From Gordius sp. MW1 (Eukaryota > Nematomorpha > Gordioida > Gordea > Gordiidae), in assembly GCA_964036665.1 (NCBI GenBank), contig OZ038527.1, positions 11,811,835 through 11,875,834 of the forward strand: a stretch of DNA of 64,000 bases. The letters run 5' to 3'. Below are positions 1 through 13,549 of this stretch, in pieces. Position 1 is the first letter of the stretch. Each line of letters begins with the position of its first letter. Both the position numbers and the translations under genes were made by a program. The notes under the pieces were generated by a model. That model did not search any database. It was not told the origin of the DNA and was given only the letters and a program-made list of their open reading frames with translations.

Positions 1-343
1 AAAACTGCTCTATGCGTCATGATTTCAAAGTAATAGTTTTCTGATTCTGATAAATTTTTACTTTTTATCATGGAAACAACGTCTGAAAACGACAACTTTC
101 ATCGGATGAATACGGTTGAAAGAAAAAAATGTGAAAAATTTTGAGGTAAAAATATTTATTTTTTTCGATTCTATGTGAAAGAGCGTAAAAAATTTATAAA
201 AATAAGCCAATTTGAGAATCCTATTATCCTCGATTGACTTCCGAAAAGAGGTTTTAAGTTGCGAGAACTATCATTTTGACAAAAGACAATGTTTTATTGT
301 TGCGATTAGTTTGTTGTATCGCAACGTGAGTTTTTAATTTTTG

Positions 344-688
344 AAAACTGCTCTATGCGATCACGATTTCAAAGTAATAGTTTTCTGATTCTGATAAATT
401 TTTACTTTTTATCATATAAACCACGTCTGAAAACGACAACTTTTATCGGATGAATACGGTTGAAAGAAAAAAATGTGAAAATTTTTGAGGTAAAAATATT
501 AATTTTTTTCGATTCTATGTGAAAGAGCTTGAAAAAATATATAAAAATAAGCCTATTTGAGAATCCTATTATCCTCGATTGACTTCCGAAAAGAGGTTTT
601 AAGCTGCGAGAACTATCATTTTGACAAAAGACAACGTTTTATTGTTGCGATTAGTTTGTTGTATCGCAACGTTAGTGCTTAATTTTTG
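344..688 (+). repeat. Representative satellite monomer (345 bp)
   Basis: One full period, opening at AAAACTGCTC and closing just before the next AAAATTGCTC. It is given as a reference unit for the family. This particular monomer has the subtype marker TATCATATAAACCACG in place of the usual TATCATGGAAACAACG. The same marker reappears near 7290, 34015, 34705, 39165, 41225, 47900, 48590, 53562, 54928, 56626, 61040 and 62078. The choice of start within the repeat is arbitrary. Confidence 0.9.
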
Positions 689-2364
689 AAAATTGCTCTA
701 TGCGATCATGATTTCAAAGTAATAGTTTTCTGATTCTGATAAATTTTTACTTTTTATCATGGAAACAACGTCTGAAAACGACAACTTTCATCGGATGAAT
801 ACGGTTGAAAGAAAAAAATGTGAAAAATTTTGAGGTAAAAATATTTGTTTTTTTCGATTCTATGTGAAAGAGCTTGAAAAAATATATAAAAGTAAGCCGA
901 TTTGAGAATCCTATTATCCTCGCTTGACTTCCGAAAAGAGGTTTTAAGCTGCGAGAACTATCATTTTGACAAAAGACAACGTTTTATTGTTGCGATTAGT
1001 TTGTTGTATCGTAACGTGAGTGCTTAATTTTTGAGAATTGCTCTATGCGATCATGATTTCAAAGTAATAGTTTTCTGATTCTGATAAATTTTTACTTTTT
1101 ATCATGGAAACAACGTCTGAAAACGACAACTTTCATCGGATGAATACGGTTGAATAAAAAAATGTGAAAAATTTTGAGGTAAAAATATTCATTTTTTTCG
1201 ATTCTATGTGAAAGAGCGTAAAAAAATATATAAAAATAAGCCAATTTGAGAATCCTATTATCCTAGATTGACTTCCGAAAAGAGGTTTTAAGCTGCGAGA
1301 ACTATCATTTTGACAAAAGACAACGTTTTATTGTTGCGATTAGTTTGTTGTATCAAACGTGAGTGCTTAATTTTTAAAAACTGCTCTATGCAATCATGAT
1401 TTAAAAGTAATGGTTTTCTGATTCTGATAAATTTTTACTTTTTATCATGGAAACAACGTCTGAAAACGACAACTTTCATCGGATGAATACGGTTGAAAGA
1501 AAAAAATGTGAAAAATTTTGAGGTAAAAATATTTGTTTTTTTTGATTCTATGTGAAAGAGCTTGAAAAAATATATAAAAGTAAGCCGATTTGAGAATCTT
1601 ATTATCCTCGATTGACTTCCGAAAAGAGGTTTTAAGCTGCGAGAACTATCATTTTGACAAAAGACAACGTTTTATTGTTGCGATTAGTTTGTTGTATCGT
1701 AACGTAAGTGCTTAATTTTTGAAAATTGCTCTATGCGATCATGATTTCAAAGTAATAGTTTTCTGATTCTGATAAATTTTTACTTTTTATCATGTAAACA
1801 ACGTCCGAAAACGACAACTTTCATCGGATAAATACGGTCGAAAGAAAAAAATGTGAAAAATTTTGAGGTAAAAATATTTATTTTTTTCGATTCTATGTGA
1901 AAGAGCTTGAAAAAATATATAAAAATAAGCCAATTTGAGAATCCTATTATCCTCGATTGACTTCCGAAAAGAGGTTTTAAGCTGCGAGAACTATCATTTT
2001 GACAAAAGACAACGTTTTATTGTTGCGATTAGTTTGTTGTATTAACGTGAGTGCTTAATTTTTGAAAACTGCTCTATGCAATCATGATTTCAAAGTAATA
2101 GTTTTCTGATTCTGATAAATTTTTACTTTTTATCATGGAAACAACGTCTGAAAACGACAACTTTCATCGGATGAATACGGTTGAAAGAAAAAAATGTGAA
2201 AAATTTTGAGGTAAAAATATTTATTTTTTTCTATTCTATGTAAAAGAGCTTGAAAAAATATATAAAAGTAAGCCAATTTGAGAATCCTATTATCTTCGAT
2301 TGACTTCCGAAAAGAGGTTTTAAGCTGCGAGAACTATCATTTTGACAAAAGACAACGTTTTATT

Positions 2365-2391
2365 GTTGCGATTAGTTTGTTGTATCGCAAC
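2365..2391 (+). repeat. Satellite inverted repeat (hairpin), canonical form
   Basis: Perfect 8-bp arms GTTGCGAT (2365-2372) and ATCGCAAC (2384-2391) separated by an 11-nt spacer TAGTTTGTTGT. The arrangement is repeated in every monomer that keeps GTATCGCAACG. Other monomers carry GTATCGTAACG, which leaves one G:T-type mismatch, or shortened right arms that abolish pairing. The spacer contains the octamer duplicated by both hAT insertions. Confidence 0.85.
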
Positions 2392-2413
2392 GTGAGTGCT
2401 TAATTTTTGAAAA

Positions 2414-5400
2414 CTGCTCCATGCAATCATGATTTCAAAGTAATAGTTTTCTGATTCTGATAAATTTTTACTTTTTATCATGGAAACAACGTCTGAAAAC
2501 GACAACTTTCATCGGATGAATACTGTTGAAAGAAAAAAATGTGAAAAATTTTGAGGTAAAATTTTTTATTTTTTTCGACTCTATGTGAAAGAGCTTGAAA
2601 AAATATATAAAAATAAGCCAATTTGAGAATCCTATTATCCTCGATTGACTTCCGAAAAGAGGTTTTAAGCTGCGAGAACTATCATTTTGACAAAAGACAA
2701 CGTTTTATTGTTGCGATTAGTTTGTTGTATCGCAACGTGAGTGCTTAATTTTTGAAAACTGCTCTATGCAATCATGATTTCAAAGTAATAGTTTTCTGAT
2801 TCTGATAAATTTTTACTTTTTATCATGGAAACAACGTCTGAAAACGACAACTTTCATCGGATGAATACGGTTGAAAGAAAAAAATGTGAAAAATTCTGAG
2901 GTAAAAATATTCATTTTTTTCGATTCTATGTGAAAGAGCTTGAAAAAATATATAAAAGTAAGCCGATTTGAGAATCCTATTATCCTCGATTGACTTCCGA
3001 AAAGAGGTTTTAAGTTGCGAGAACTATCATTTTGACAAAAGACAACGTTTTATTGTTGCGATTAGTTTGTTGTATCGCAACGTGAGTGCTTAATTTTTGA
3101 AAACTGCTCCATGCAATCATGATTTCAAAGTAATAGTTTTCTGATTCTGATAAATTTTTACTTTTTATCATGGAAACAACGTCTGAAAACGACAACTTTC
3201 ATCGGATGAATACTGTTGAAAGAAAAAAATGTGAAAAATTTTGAGGTAAAAATTTTTATTTTTTTCGATTCTATGTGAAAGAGCTTGAAAAAATATATAA
3301 AAGTAAGCCGATTTGAGAATCCTATTATCCTCGATTGACTTCCGAAAAGAGGTTTTAAGCTGCGAGAACTATCATTTTGACAAAAGACAACGTTTTATTG
3401 TTGCGATTAGTTTGTTGTATTAACGTGAGTGCTTAATTTTTGAAAACTGCTCTATGCAATCATGATTTCAAAGTAATAGTTTTCTGATTCTGATAAATTT
3501 TTACTTTTTATCATGGAAACAACGTCTGAAAACGACAACTTTCATCGGATGAATACGGTTGAAAGAAAAAAATGTGAAAAATTTTGAGGTAAAAATATTT
3601 ATTTTTTTCGATTCTATGTGAAAGAGCGTAAAAAAATATATAAAAATAAGCCAATTTGAGAATCCTATTATCCTCGATTGACTTCCGAAAAGAGGTTTTA
3701 AGCTGCGAGAACTATCATTTTGACAAAAGACAACGTTTTATTGTTGCGATTAGTTTGTTGTATCGCAACGTGAGTGCTTAATTTTTGAAAACTGCTCTAT
3801 GCAATCATGATTTCAAAGTAATAGTTTTCTGATTCTGATAAATTTTTACTTTTTATCATGGAAACAACGTCTGAAAACGACAACTTTCATCGGATGAATA
3901 CGGTTGAAAGAAAAAAATGTGAAAAATTCTGAGGTAAAAATATTCATTTTTTTCGATTCTATGTGAAAGAGCGTAAAAAATATATAAAAATAAGCCAATT
4001 TGAGAATCCTATTATCCTCGATTGGCTTCCGAAATAAGGTTTTAAGCTGCGAGAACTTTCATTTTGACAAAAGACAACGTTTTATTGTTGCGATTAGTTT
4101 GTTGTATCGCAACGTGAGTGCTTAATTTTTGAAAATTGCTCTATGCGATCATGATTTCAAAGTAATAGTTTTCTGATTCTGATAAATATTTACTTTTTAT
4201 CATGGAAACAACGTCTGAAAACGACAACTTTCATCGGATGAATACGGTTGAATAAAAAAATGTGAAAAATTTTGAGGTAAAAATCCCCATTTTTTTCGAT
4301 TCTATGTGAAAGAGCGTAAAAAATATATAAAAATAAGCCAATTTGAGAATCCTATTATCCTCGATTGGCTTCCGAAAAGAGGTTTTAAGCTGCAAGAACT
4401 TTCATTTTGACAAAAGAAAACGTTTTATTGTTGCGATTAGTTTGTTGTATCGCAACGTGAGTGCTTAATTTTTGAAAATTGCTCTATGCGATCATGATTT
4501 GAAAGTAATAGTTTTCTGATTCTGATAAATTTTTTATCATGGAAACAACGTCTGAAAACGACAACTTTCATCGGATGAATACGGTAGAAAGAAAAAAAAG
4601 TGAAAAATTTTGAGGTAAAATTATTCATTTTTTTCGATTCTATGTGAAAGAGCGTAAAAAATATATAAAAATAAGCCAATTTGAGAATCCTATTATCCTC
4701 GATTGGCTTCCGAAATAAGGTTTTAAGCTGCGAGAACTTTCATTTTGACAAAAGACAACGTTTTATTGTTGCGATTAGTTTGTTGTATCGCAACGTGAGT
4801 GCTTAATTTTTGAAAATTGCTCTATGCGATCATGATTTCAAAGTAATAGTTTTCTGATTCTGATAAATATTTACTTTTTATCATGGAAACAACGTCTGAA
4901 AACGACAACTTTCATCGGATGAATACGGTTGAATAAAAAAATGTGAAAAATTTTGAGGTAAAAATCCCCATTTTTTTCGATTCTATGTGAAAGAGCTTGA
5001 AAAAATATATAAAAATAAGCCAATTTGAGAATCCTATTATCCTCGATTGACTTCCGAAAAGATGTTTTAAGTTGCGAGAACTATCATTTTGACAAAAGAC
5101 AACGTTTTATTGTTGCGATTAGTTTGTTGTATCGCAACGTGAGTGCTTAATTTTTGAAAACTGCTCTATGCGATCATGATTTCAAAGTAATAGTTTTCTG
5201 ATTCTGATAAATTTTTACTTTTTATCATGGAAACAACGTCTGAAAACGGCAACTTTCATCGGATGAATACGGTTGAATGAAAAAAATGTGAAAAATTTTG
5301 AGGTAAAAATATTCATTTTTTTCGATTCTATGTGAAAGAGCTTGAAAAAATATATAAAAGTAAGCCGATTTGAGAATCCTATTATCCTCGATTGACTTCC

Positions 5401-6875
5401 GAAAAGAGGTTTTAAGCTGCGAGAACTATCATTTTGACAAAAGACAACGTTTTATTGTTGCGATTAATTTGTTGTATCGCAACGTGAGTGCTTAATTTTT
5501 GAAAACTGCTCTATGCTATCATGATTTAAAGTAATAGTTTTCTGATTCTGATAAATTTTTACTTTTTATCATGGAAACAACGTCTGAAAACGACAACTTT
5601 CATCGGATGAATACTGTTGAAAGAAAAAAATGTGAAAAATTTTGAGGTAAAAATTTTTATTTTTTTCGATTCTATGTGAAAGAGCTTGAAAAAATATATA
5701 AAAGTAAGCCGATTTGAGAATCCTATTATCCTCGATTGACTTCCGAAAAGAGGTTTTAAGCTGCGAGAACTATCATTTTGACAAAAGACAACGTTTTATT
5801 GTTGCGATTAGTTTGTTGTATCAAACGTGATTGCTTAATTTTTGAAAACTGCTCTATGCTATCATGATTTAAAGTAATAGTTTTCTGATTCTGATAAATT
5901 TTTACTTTTTATCATGGAAACAACGTCTGAAAACGACAACTTTCATCGGATGAATACGGTTGAATAAAAAAATGTGAAAAACTTTGAGGTAAAAATATTC
6001 ATTTTTTTCGATTCTATGTGAAAGAGCGTAAAAAAATATATAAAAATAAGCCAATTATAGAATCCTATTATCCTCGATTGACTTCCGAAAAGAGGTTTTA
6101 AGCTGCGAGAACTATCATTTTGACAAAAGACAACGTTTTATTGTTGCGATTAGTTTGTTGTATCAAACGTGAGTGCTTAATTTTTGAAAACTGCTCTATG
6201 CAATCATGATTTCAAAGTAATAGTTTTCTGATTCTGATAAATTTTTACTTTTTATCATGGAAACAACGTCTGAAAACGGCAACTTTCATCGGATGAATAC
6301 GGTTGAATGAAAAAAATGTGAAAAATTTTGAGGTAAAAATATTTATTTTTTTCGATTCTATGTGAAAGAGCTTGAAAAAATATATAAAAGTAAGCCGATT
6401 TGAGAATCCTATTATCCTCGATTGACTTCCGAAAAGAGGTTTTAAGCTGCGAGAACTATCATTTTGACAAAAGACAACGTTTTATTGTTGCGATTAGTTT
6501 GTTGTATTAACGTGAGTGCTTAATTTTTGAAAACTGCTCTATGCAATCATGATTTCAAAGTAATAGTTTTCTGATTCTGATAAATTTTTACTTTTTATCA
6601 TGGAAACAACGTCTGAAAACGACAACTTTCATCGGATGAATACGGTTGAAAGAAAAAAATGTGAAAAATTTTGAGGTAAAAATATTTATTTTTTTCGATT
6701 CTATGTGAAAGAGCGTAAGAAAATATATAAAAATAAGCCAATTTGAGAATCCTATTATCCTCGATTGACTTCCGAAAAGAGGTTTTAAGTTGCGAGAACT
6801 ATCATTTTGACAAAAGACAATGTTTTATTGTTGCGATTATTTTGTTGTATCGCAACGTGAGTGCTTAATTTTTGA
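2414..6875. repeat. Satellite, 13 monomers with local two- and three-monomer duplications
   Basis: Between the two copies of the 2.4-kb duplication. It contains short-range duplications: the GCTCCATGC and TACTGTTGAA markers repeat 690 bp apart (about 2415 and 3105), ATTGGCTTCCGAAATAAGG and AAATCCCCATTT repeat 681 bp apart (4021/4702 and 4284/4965), and AAACGGCAACTT repeats 1030 bp apart (5248/6278). No gene is visible. Confidence 0.9.
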
Positions 6876-9288
6876 AAACTGCTCTATGCGTCATGATTTC
6901 AAAGTAATAGTTTTCTGATTCTGATAAATATTTACTTTTTATCATGGAAACAACGTCTGAAAACGACAACTTTCATCGGATGAATACGGTTGAAAGAAAA
7001 AAATGTGAAAAATTTTGAGGTAAAAATATTTATTTTTTTCGATTCTATGTGAAAGAGCGTAAAAAAATATATAAAAATAAGCCAATTTGAGAATCCTATT
7101 ATCCTCGATTGACTTCCGAAAAGAGGTTTTAAGTTGCGAGAACTATCATTTTGACAAAAGACAATGTTTTATTGTTGCGATTAGTTTGTTGTATCGCAAC
7201 GTGAGTTTTTAATTTTTGAAAACTGCTCTATGCGATCACGATTTCAAAGTAATAGTTTTCTGATTCTGATAAATTTTTACTTTTTATCATATAAACCACG
7301 TCTGAAAACGACAACTTTTATCGGATGAATACGGTTGAAAGAAAAAAATGTGAAAATTTTTGAGGTAAAAATATTAATTTTTTTCGATTCTATGTGAAAG
7401 AGCTTGAAAAAATATATAAAAATAAGCCTATTTGAGAATCCTATTATCCTCGATTGACTTCCGAAAAGAGGTTTTAAGCTGCGAGAACTATCATTTTGAC
7501 AAAAGACAACGTTTTATTGTTGCGATTAGTTTGTTGTATCGCAACGTTAGTGCTTAATTTTTGAAAATTGCTCTATGCGATCATGATTTCAAAGTAATAG
7601 TTTTCTGATTCTGATAAATTTTTACTTTTTATCATGGAAACAACGTCTGAAAACGACAACTTTCATCGGATGAATACGGTTGAAAGAAAAAAATGTGAAA
7701 AATTTTGAGGTAAAAATATTTGTTTTTTTCGATTCTATGTGAAAGAGCTTGAAAAAATATATAAAAGTAAGCCGATTTGAGAATCCTATTATCCTCGCTT
7801 GACTTCCGAAAAGAGGTTTTAAGCTGCGAGAACTATCATTTTGACAAAAGACAACGTTTTATTGTTGCGATTAGTTTGTTGTATCGTAACGTGAGTGCTT
7901 AATTTTTGAGAATTGCTCTATGCGATCATGATTTCAAAGTAATAGTTTTCTGATTCTGATAAATTTTTACTTTTTATCATGGAAACAACGTCTGAAAACG
8001 ACAACTTTCATCGGATGAATACGGTTGAATAAAAAAATGTGAAAAATTTTGAGGTAAAAATATTCATTTTTTTCGATTCTATGTGAAAGAGCGTAAAAAA
8101 ATATATAAAAATAAGCCAATTTGAGAATCCTATTATCCTAGATTGACTTCCGAAAAGAGGTTTTAAGCTGCGAGAACTATCATTTTGACAAAAGAAAACG
8201 TTTTATTGTTGCGATTAGTTTGTTGTATCAAACGTGAGTGCTTAATTTTTAAAAACTGCTCTATGCAATCATGATTTAAAAGTAATGGTTTTCTGATTCT
8301 GATAAATTTTTACTTTTTATCATGGAAACAACGTCTGAAAACGACAACTTTCATCGGATGAATACGGTTGAAAGAAAAAAATGTGAAAAATTTTGAGGTA
8401 AAAATATTTGTTTTTTTTGATTCTATGTGAAAGAGCTTGAAAAAATATATAAAAGTAAGCCGATTTGAGAATCTTATTATCCTCGATTGACTTCCGAAAA
8501 GAGGTTTTAAGCTGCGAGAACTATCATTTTGACAAAAGACAACGTTTTATTGTTGCGATTAGTTTGTTGTATCGTAACGTAAGTGCTTAATTTTTGAAAA
8601 TTGCTCTATGCGATCATGATTTCAAAGTAATAGTTTTCTGATTCTGATAAATTTTTACTTTTTATCATGTAAACAACGTCCGAAAACGACAACTTTCATC
8701 GGATAAATACGGTCGAAAGAAAAAAATGTGAAAAATTTTGAGGTAAAAATATTTATTTTTTTCGATTCTATGTGAAAGAGCTTGAAAAAATATATAAAAA
8801 TAAGCCAATTTGAGAATCCTATTATCCTCGATTGACTTCCGAAAAGAGGTTTTAAGCTGCGAGAACTATCATTTTGACAAAAGACAACGTTTTATTGTTG
8901 CGATTAGTTTGTTGTATTAACGTGAGTGCTTAATTTTTGAAAACTGCTCTATGCAATCATGATTTCAAAGTAATAGTTTTCTGATTCTGATAAATTTTTA
9001 CTTTTTATCATGGAAACAACGTCTGAAAACGACAACTTTCATCGGATGAATACGGTTGAAAGAAAAAAATGTGAAAAATTTTGAGGTAAAAATATTTATT
9101 TTTTTCTATTCTATGTAAAAGAGCTTGAAAAAATATATAAAAGTAAGCCAATTTGAGAATCCTATTATCTTCGATTGACTTCCGAAAAGAGGTTTTAAGC
9201 TGCGAGAACTATCATTTTGACAAAAGACAACGTTTTATTGTTGCGATTAGTTTGTTGTATCGCAACGTGAGTGCTTAATTTTTGAAAA
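6876..9288. repeat. Segmental duplication, right copy (20-monomer offset)
   Basis: Near-identical to 1-2413 (offset 6875), with the same succession of diagnostic monomer variants. After 9288 the sequence turns into the monomer types of the 4.11-kb higher-order repeat. Confidence 0.9.
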
Positions 9289-9441
9289 TTGCTCTATGCG
9301 ATCATGATTTCAAAGTAATAGTTTTTTGATTCTGATAAATTTTTACTTTTTATCATGGAAACAACGTCTGAAAACGACAACTTTCATCGGATGAATACGG
9401 TTGAATAAAAAAATGTGAAAAATTTTGAGGTAAAAATATTC

Positions 9442-12400
9442 ATTTTTTTCGATTCTATGTGAAAGAGCGTAAAAAAATATATAAAAGCCAATTTGAGAAT
9501 CCTATTATCCTCGATTGACTTCCGAAAAGAGGTTTTAAGCTGCGAGAACTATCATTTTGACAAAAGACAACGTTTTATTGTTGCGATTAGTTTGTTGTAT
9601 CGCAACGTGAGTGCTTAATTTTTGAAAATTGCTCTGTGCGATCATGATTTCAAAGTAATAGTTTTATGATTCTGATAAATTTTTACTTTTTATCATGGAA
9701 ACAACGTCTGAAAACGACAACTTTCATCGGATGAATACGGTTGAATAAAAAAATGTGAAAAATTTTGAGGTAAAAATATTCATTTTTTTCGATTCTATGT
9801 GAAAGAGCGTAAAAAAATATATAAAAGCCAATTTGAGAATCCTATTATCCTAGATTGACTTCCGAAAAGAGGTTTTAAGCTGCGAGAACTATCATTTTGA
9901 CAAAAGACAACGTTTTATTGTTGCGATTAGTTTGTTGTATCAAACGTGAGTGCTTAATTTTTGAAAACTGCTCTATGCAATCATGATTTAAAAGTAATAG
10001 TTTTCTGATTCTGATACATTTTTACTTTTTATCATGGAAACAACGTCTGAAAACGAAAACTTTCATCGGATGAATACGGTTGAAAGAAAAAAATGTGAAA
10101 AATTTTGGGGTAAAAATATTTGTTTTTTTCTATTCTATGAAAAAGAGCTTGAAAAAATATATAAAAGTAAGCCGATTTGAGAATCCTATTATCTTCGATT
10201 GACTTCCGAAAAGAGGTTTTAAGCTGCGAGAACTATCATTTTGACAAAAGACAACGTTTTATTGTTGCGATTAGTTTGTTGTATCGCAACGTGAGTGCTT
10301 AATTTTTGAAAATTGCTCTATGCGATCATGATTTCAAAGTAATAATTTTTTGATTCTGATAAATTTTTACTTTTTATCATGGAAACAACGTCTGAAAACG
10401 ACAACTTTCATCGGATGAATACGGTTGAATAAAAAAATGTGAAAAATTTTGAGGTAAAAATATTCATTTTTTTCGATTCTATGTGAAAGAGCGTAAAAAA
10501 ATATATAAAAGCCAATTTGAGAATCCTATTATCCTCGATTGACTTCCGAAAAGAGGTTTTAAGCTGCGAGAACTATCATTTTGACAAAAGACAACGTTTT
10601 ATTGTTGCGATTAGTTTGTTGTATCGCAACGTGAGTGCTTAATTTTTGAAAATTGCTCTGTGCGATCATGATTTCAAAGTAATAGTTTTATGATTCTGAT
10701 AAATTTTTACTTTTTATCATGGAAACAACGTCTGAAAACGACAACTTTCATCGGATGAATACGGTTGAATAAAAAAATGTAAAAAATTTTGAGGTAAAAA
10801 TATTCATTTTTTTCGATTCTATGTGAAAGAGCGTAAAAAAATATATAAAAATAAGCCAATTTGAGAATCCTATTATCCTAGATTGACTTCCGAAAAGAGG
10901 TTTTAAGCTGCGAGAACTATCATTTTGACAAAAGACAACGTTTTATTGTTGCGACCAGTTTGTTGTATCAAACGTGAGTGCTTAATTTTTGAAAACTGCT
11001 CTATGCAATCATGATTTAAAAGTAATAGTTTTCTGATTCTGATACATTTTTACTTTTTATCATGGAAACAACGTCTGAAAACGAAAACTTTCATCGGATG
11101 AATACGGTTGAAAGAGAAAAATGTGAAAAATTTTGGGGTAAAAATATTTGTTTTTTTCGATTCTATGTGAAAGAGCTTGAAAAAATATATAAAAGTAAGC
11201 CGATTTGAGAATCTTATTATCCTCGATTGACTTCCGAAAAGAGGTTTTAAGCTGCGAGAACTATCATTTTGACAAAAGACAACGTTTTATTGTTGCGATT
11301 AGTTTGTTGTATCGTAACGTGAGTGCTTAATTTTTGAAAATTGCTCTATGCGATCATGATTTCAAAGTAATAGTTTTCTGATTCTGATAAATTTTTACTT
11401 TTTATCATGGAAACAACGTCCGAAAACGACAACATTCATCGGATGAATACGGTTGAAAGAAAAAAATGTGAAAAATTTTGAGGTAAAAATATTTATTTTT
11501 TTCGATTTTATGTGAAAGAGCTTGAAAAAATATATAAAAATAAGCCAATTTGAGAATCCTATTATCCTCGATTGACTTCCGAAAAGAGGTTTTAAGCTGC
11601 GAGAACTATCATTTTGAAAAAAGACAACGTTTTATTGTTGCGATTAGTTTGTTGTATTAAACGTGAGTGCTTAATTTTTAAAAACTGCTCTATGCAATCA
11701 TGATTTCAAAGTAATAGTTTTCTGATTCTGATAAATTTTTACTTTTTATCATGGAAACAACGTCTGAAAACGACAACTTTCATCGGATGAATACGGTTGA
11801 AAGAAAAAAATGTGAAAAATTTTGAGATAAAAATATTTATTTTTTTCTATTCTATGTGAAAGAGCTTGAAAAAATATATAAAAGTAAGCCGATTTGAGAA
11901 TCCTATTATCCTCGATTGACTTCCGAAAAGAGGTTTTAAGCTGCGAGAACTATCATTTTGACAAAACAACGTTTTATTGTTGCGATTAGTTTGTTGTATC
12001 GCAACGTGAGTGCTTAATTTTTGAAAATTGCTCTATGCGATCATGATTTCAAAGTAATAGTTTTTTGATTCTGATAAATTTTTACTTTTTATCATGGAAA
12101 CAACGTCTGAAAACGACAACTTTCATCGGATGAATGAATAAAAAAATGTGAAAAATTTTGAGGTAAAAATATTCATTTTTTTCGATTCTATGTGAAAGAG
12201 CGTAAAAAAATATATAAAAATAAGCCAATTTGAGAATCCTATTATCCTCGATTGACTTCCGAAAAGAGGTTTTAAGCTGCGAGAACTATCATTTTGACAA
12301 AAGACAACGTTTTATTGTTGCGATTAGTTTGTTGTATCAAACGTGAGTGCTTAATTTTTGAAAACTGCTCTATGCAATCATGATTTCAAAGTAATAGTTT

Positions 12401-13549
12401 TCTGATTCTGATAAATTTTTACTTTTTATCATGGAAACAACGTCTGAAAACGACAATTTCATCGGATGAATACGGTTGAAAGAAAAAAATGTGATAAATT
12501 TTGAGGTAAAAATATTTATTTTTTTCGATTCTATGTGAAAGAGCTTGAAAAAATATATAAAAGTAAGCCGATTTGAGAATCCTATTACCCTCGATTGACT
12601 TCCGAAAAGAGGTTTTAAGCTGCGAGAACTATCCTTTTGACAAAAGACAACGTTTTATTGTTACGATTAGTTTGTTGTATCGTAACGTGAGTGCTTAATT
12701 TTTGAAAATTGCTCTATGCGATCATGATTTCAAAATAATAGTTTTCTGATTCTGATAAATTTTTACTTTTTATCATGGAAACAACGTCCGAAAACGACAA
12801 CTTTCATCGGATGAATACGGTTGAATAAAAAAATGTGAAAAATTTTGAGGTAAAAATATTTATTTTTTTCGATTCTATGTGAAAGAGCTTGAAAAAATAT
12901 ATAAAAATAAGCCAATTTGAGAATCCTATTATCCTCGATTGACTTCCGAAAAGAGGTTTTAAGCTGCGAGTACTATCATTTTGACGAAAGACAACGTTTT
13001 ATTGTTGCGATTAGTTTGTTGTATTAAACGTGAGTGCTTAATTTTTGAAAACTGCTCTATGCAATCATGATTTCAAAGTAATAGTTTTCTGATTCTGATA
13101 AATTTTTACTTTTTATCATGGAAACAACGTCTGAAAACGACAACTTTCATCGGATGAATACGGTTGAAAGAAATAAATGTGAAAAATTTTGAGGTAAAAA
13201 TATTTATTTTTTTCGATTCTATGTAAAAGAGCTTGAAAAAATATATAAAAATAAGCCAATTTGAGAATCCTATTATCCTCGATTGACTTCCGAAAAGAGG
13301 TTTTAAGCTGCGAGAACTATCCTTTTGACAAAAGACAACGTTTTATTGTTGCGATTAGTTTGTTGTATCGTAACGTGAGTGCTTAATTTTTGAAAATTGC
13401 TCTATGCGATCATGATTTCAAAGTAATAGTTTTCTGATTCTGATAAATTTTTACTTTTTATCATGGAAACAACGTCCGAAAACGACAACTTTCATCGGAT
13501 GAATACGGTTGAATAAAAAAATGTGAAAAATTTTGAGGTAAAAATATTT
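9442..13549. repeat. Higher-order repeat copy A (12 monomers, 4108 bp)
   Basis: First of five consecutive copies of a 12-monomer unit. Order of markers: GTTTTATGATTC at 9661 and again at 10685; GATACATTTTTAC; AACATTCATCGG at about 11432; GAGATAAAAAT; a 6-bp deletion giving GGATGAATGAAT at about 12131; GACAATTTCATC at about 12453; GTTACGATTAG at 12660; and GAGTACTATCATTTTGACG at about 12969. The 4-bp shortfall against other copies comes from AAAAGCC replacing AAAAATAAGCC near 9826. Confidence 0.9.
12660..12686 (+). repeat. Satellite inverted repeat, paired-change form (HOR copy A)
   Basis: Arms GTTACGAT and ATCGTAAC are again perfectly complementary, each differing by one base from the canonical GTTGCGAT/ATCGCAAC. 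Confidence 0.85.

Larger units (their letters stand above)
1..2413. repeat. Segmental duplication, left copy (20-monomer offset)
   Basis: Seven monomers that are nearly identical to 6876-9288 at an offset of 6875 bp. Shared rare variants include CTATGCGTCATG at the start, GCGATCACGATT (356 and 7231), CTCGCTTGAC, ATCCTAGATTG and GGATAAATACGGTCG. Only a handful of mismatches were seen, for example GACAACG versus GAAAACG near 1320 and 8193. The match stops at 2413/9288, where GAAAACTG is opposed by GAAAATTG. The copy may extend left of the window. Confidence 0.9.

Noticed and set aside
100..160. CENP-B box in the monomer (around TTCATCGGATGAATACGG)
   Set aside because: The spacing and the required TTCG...CGGG core do not match.
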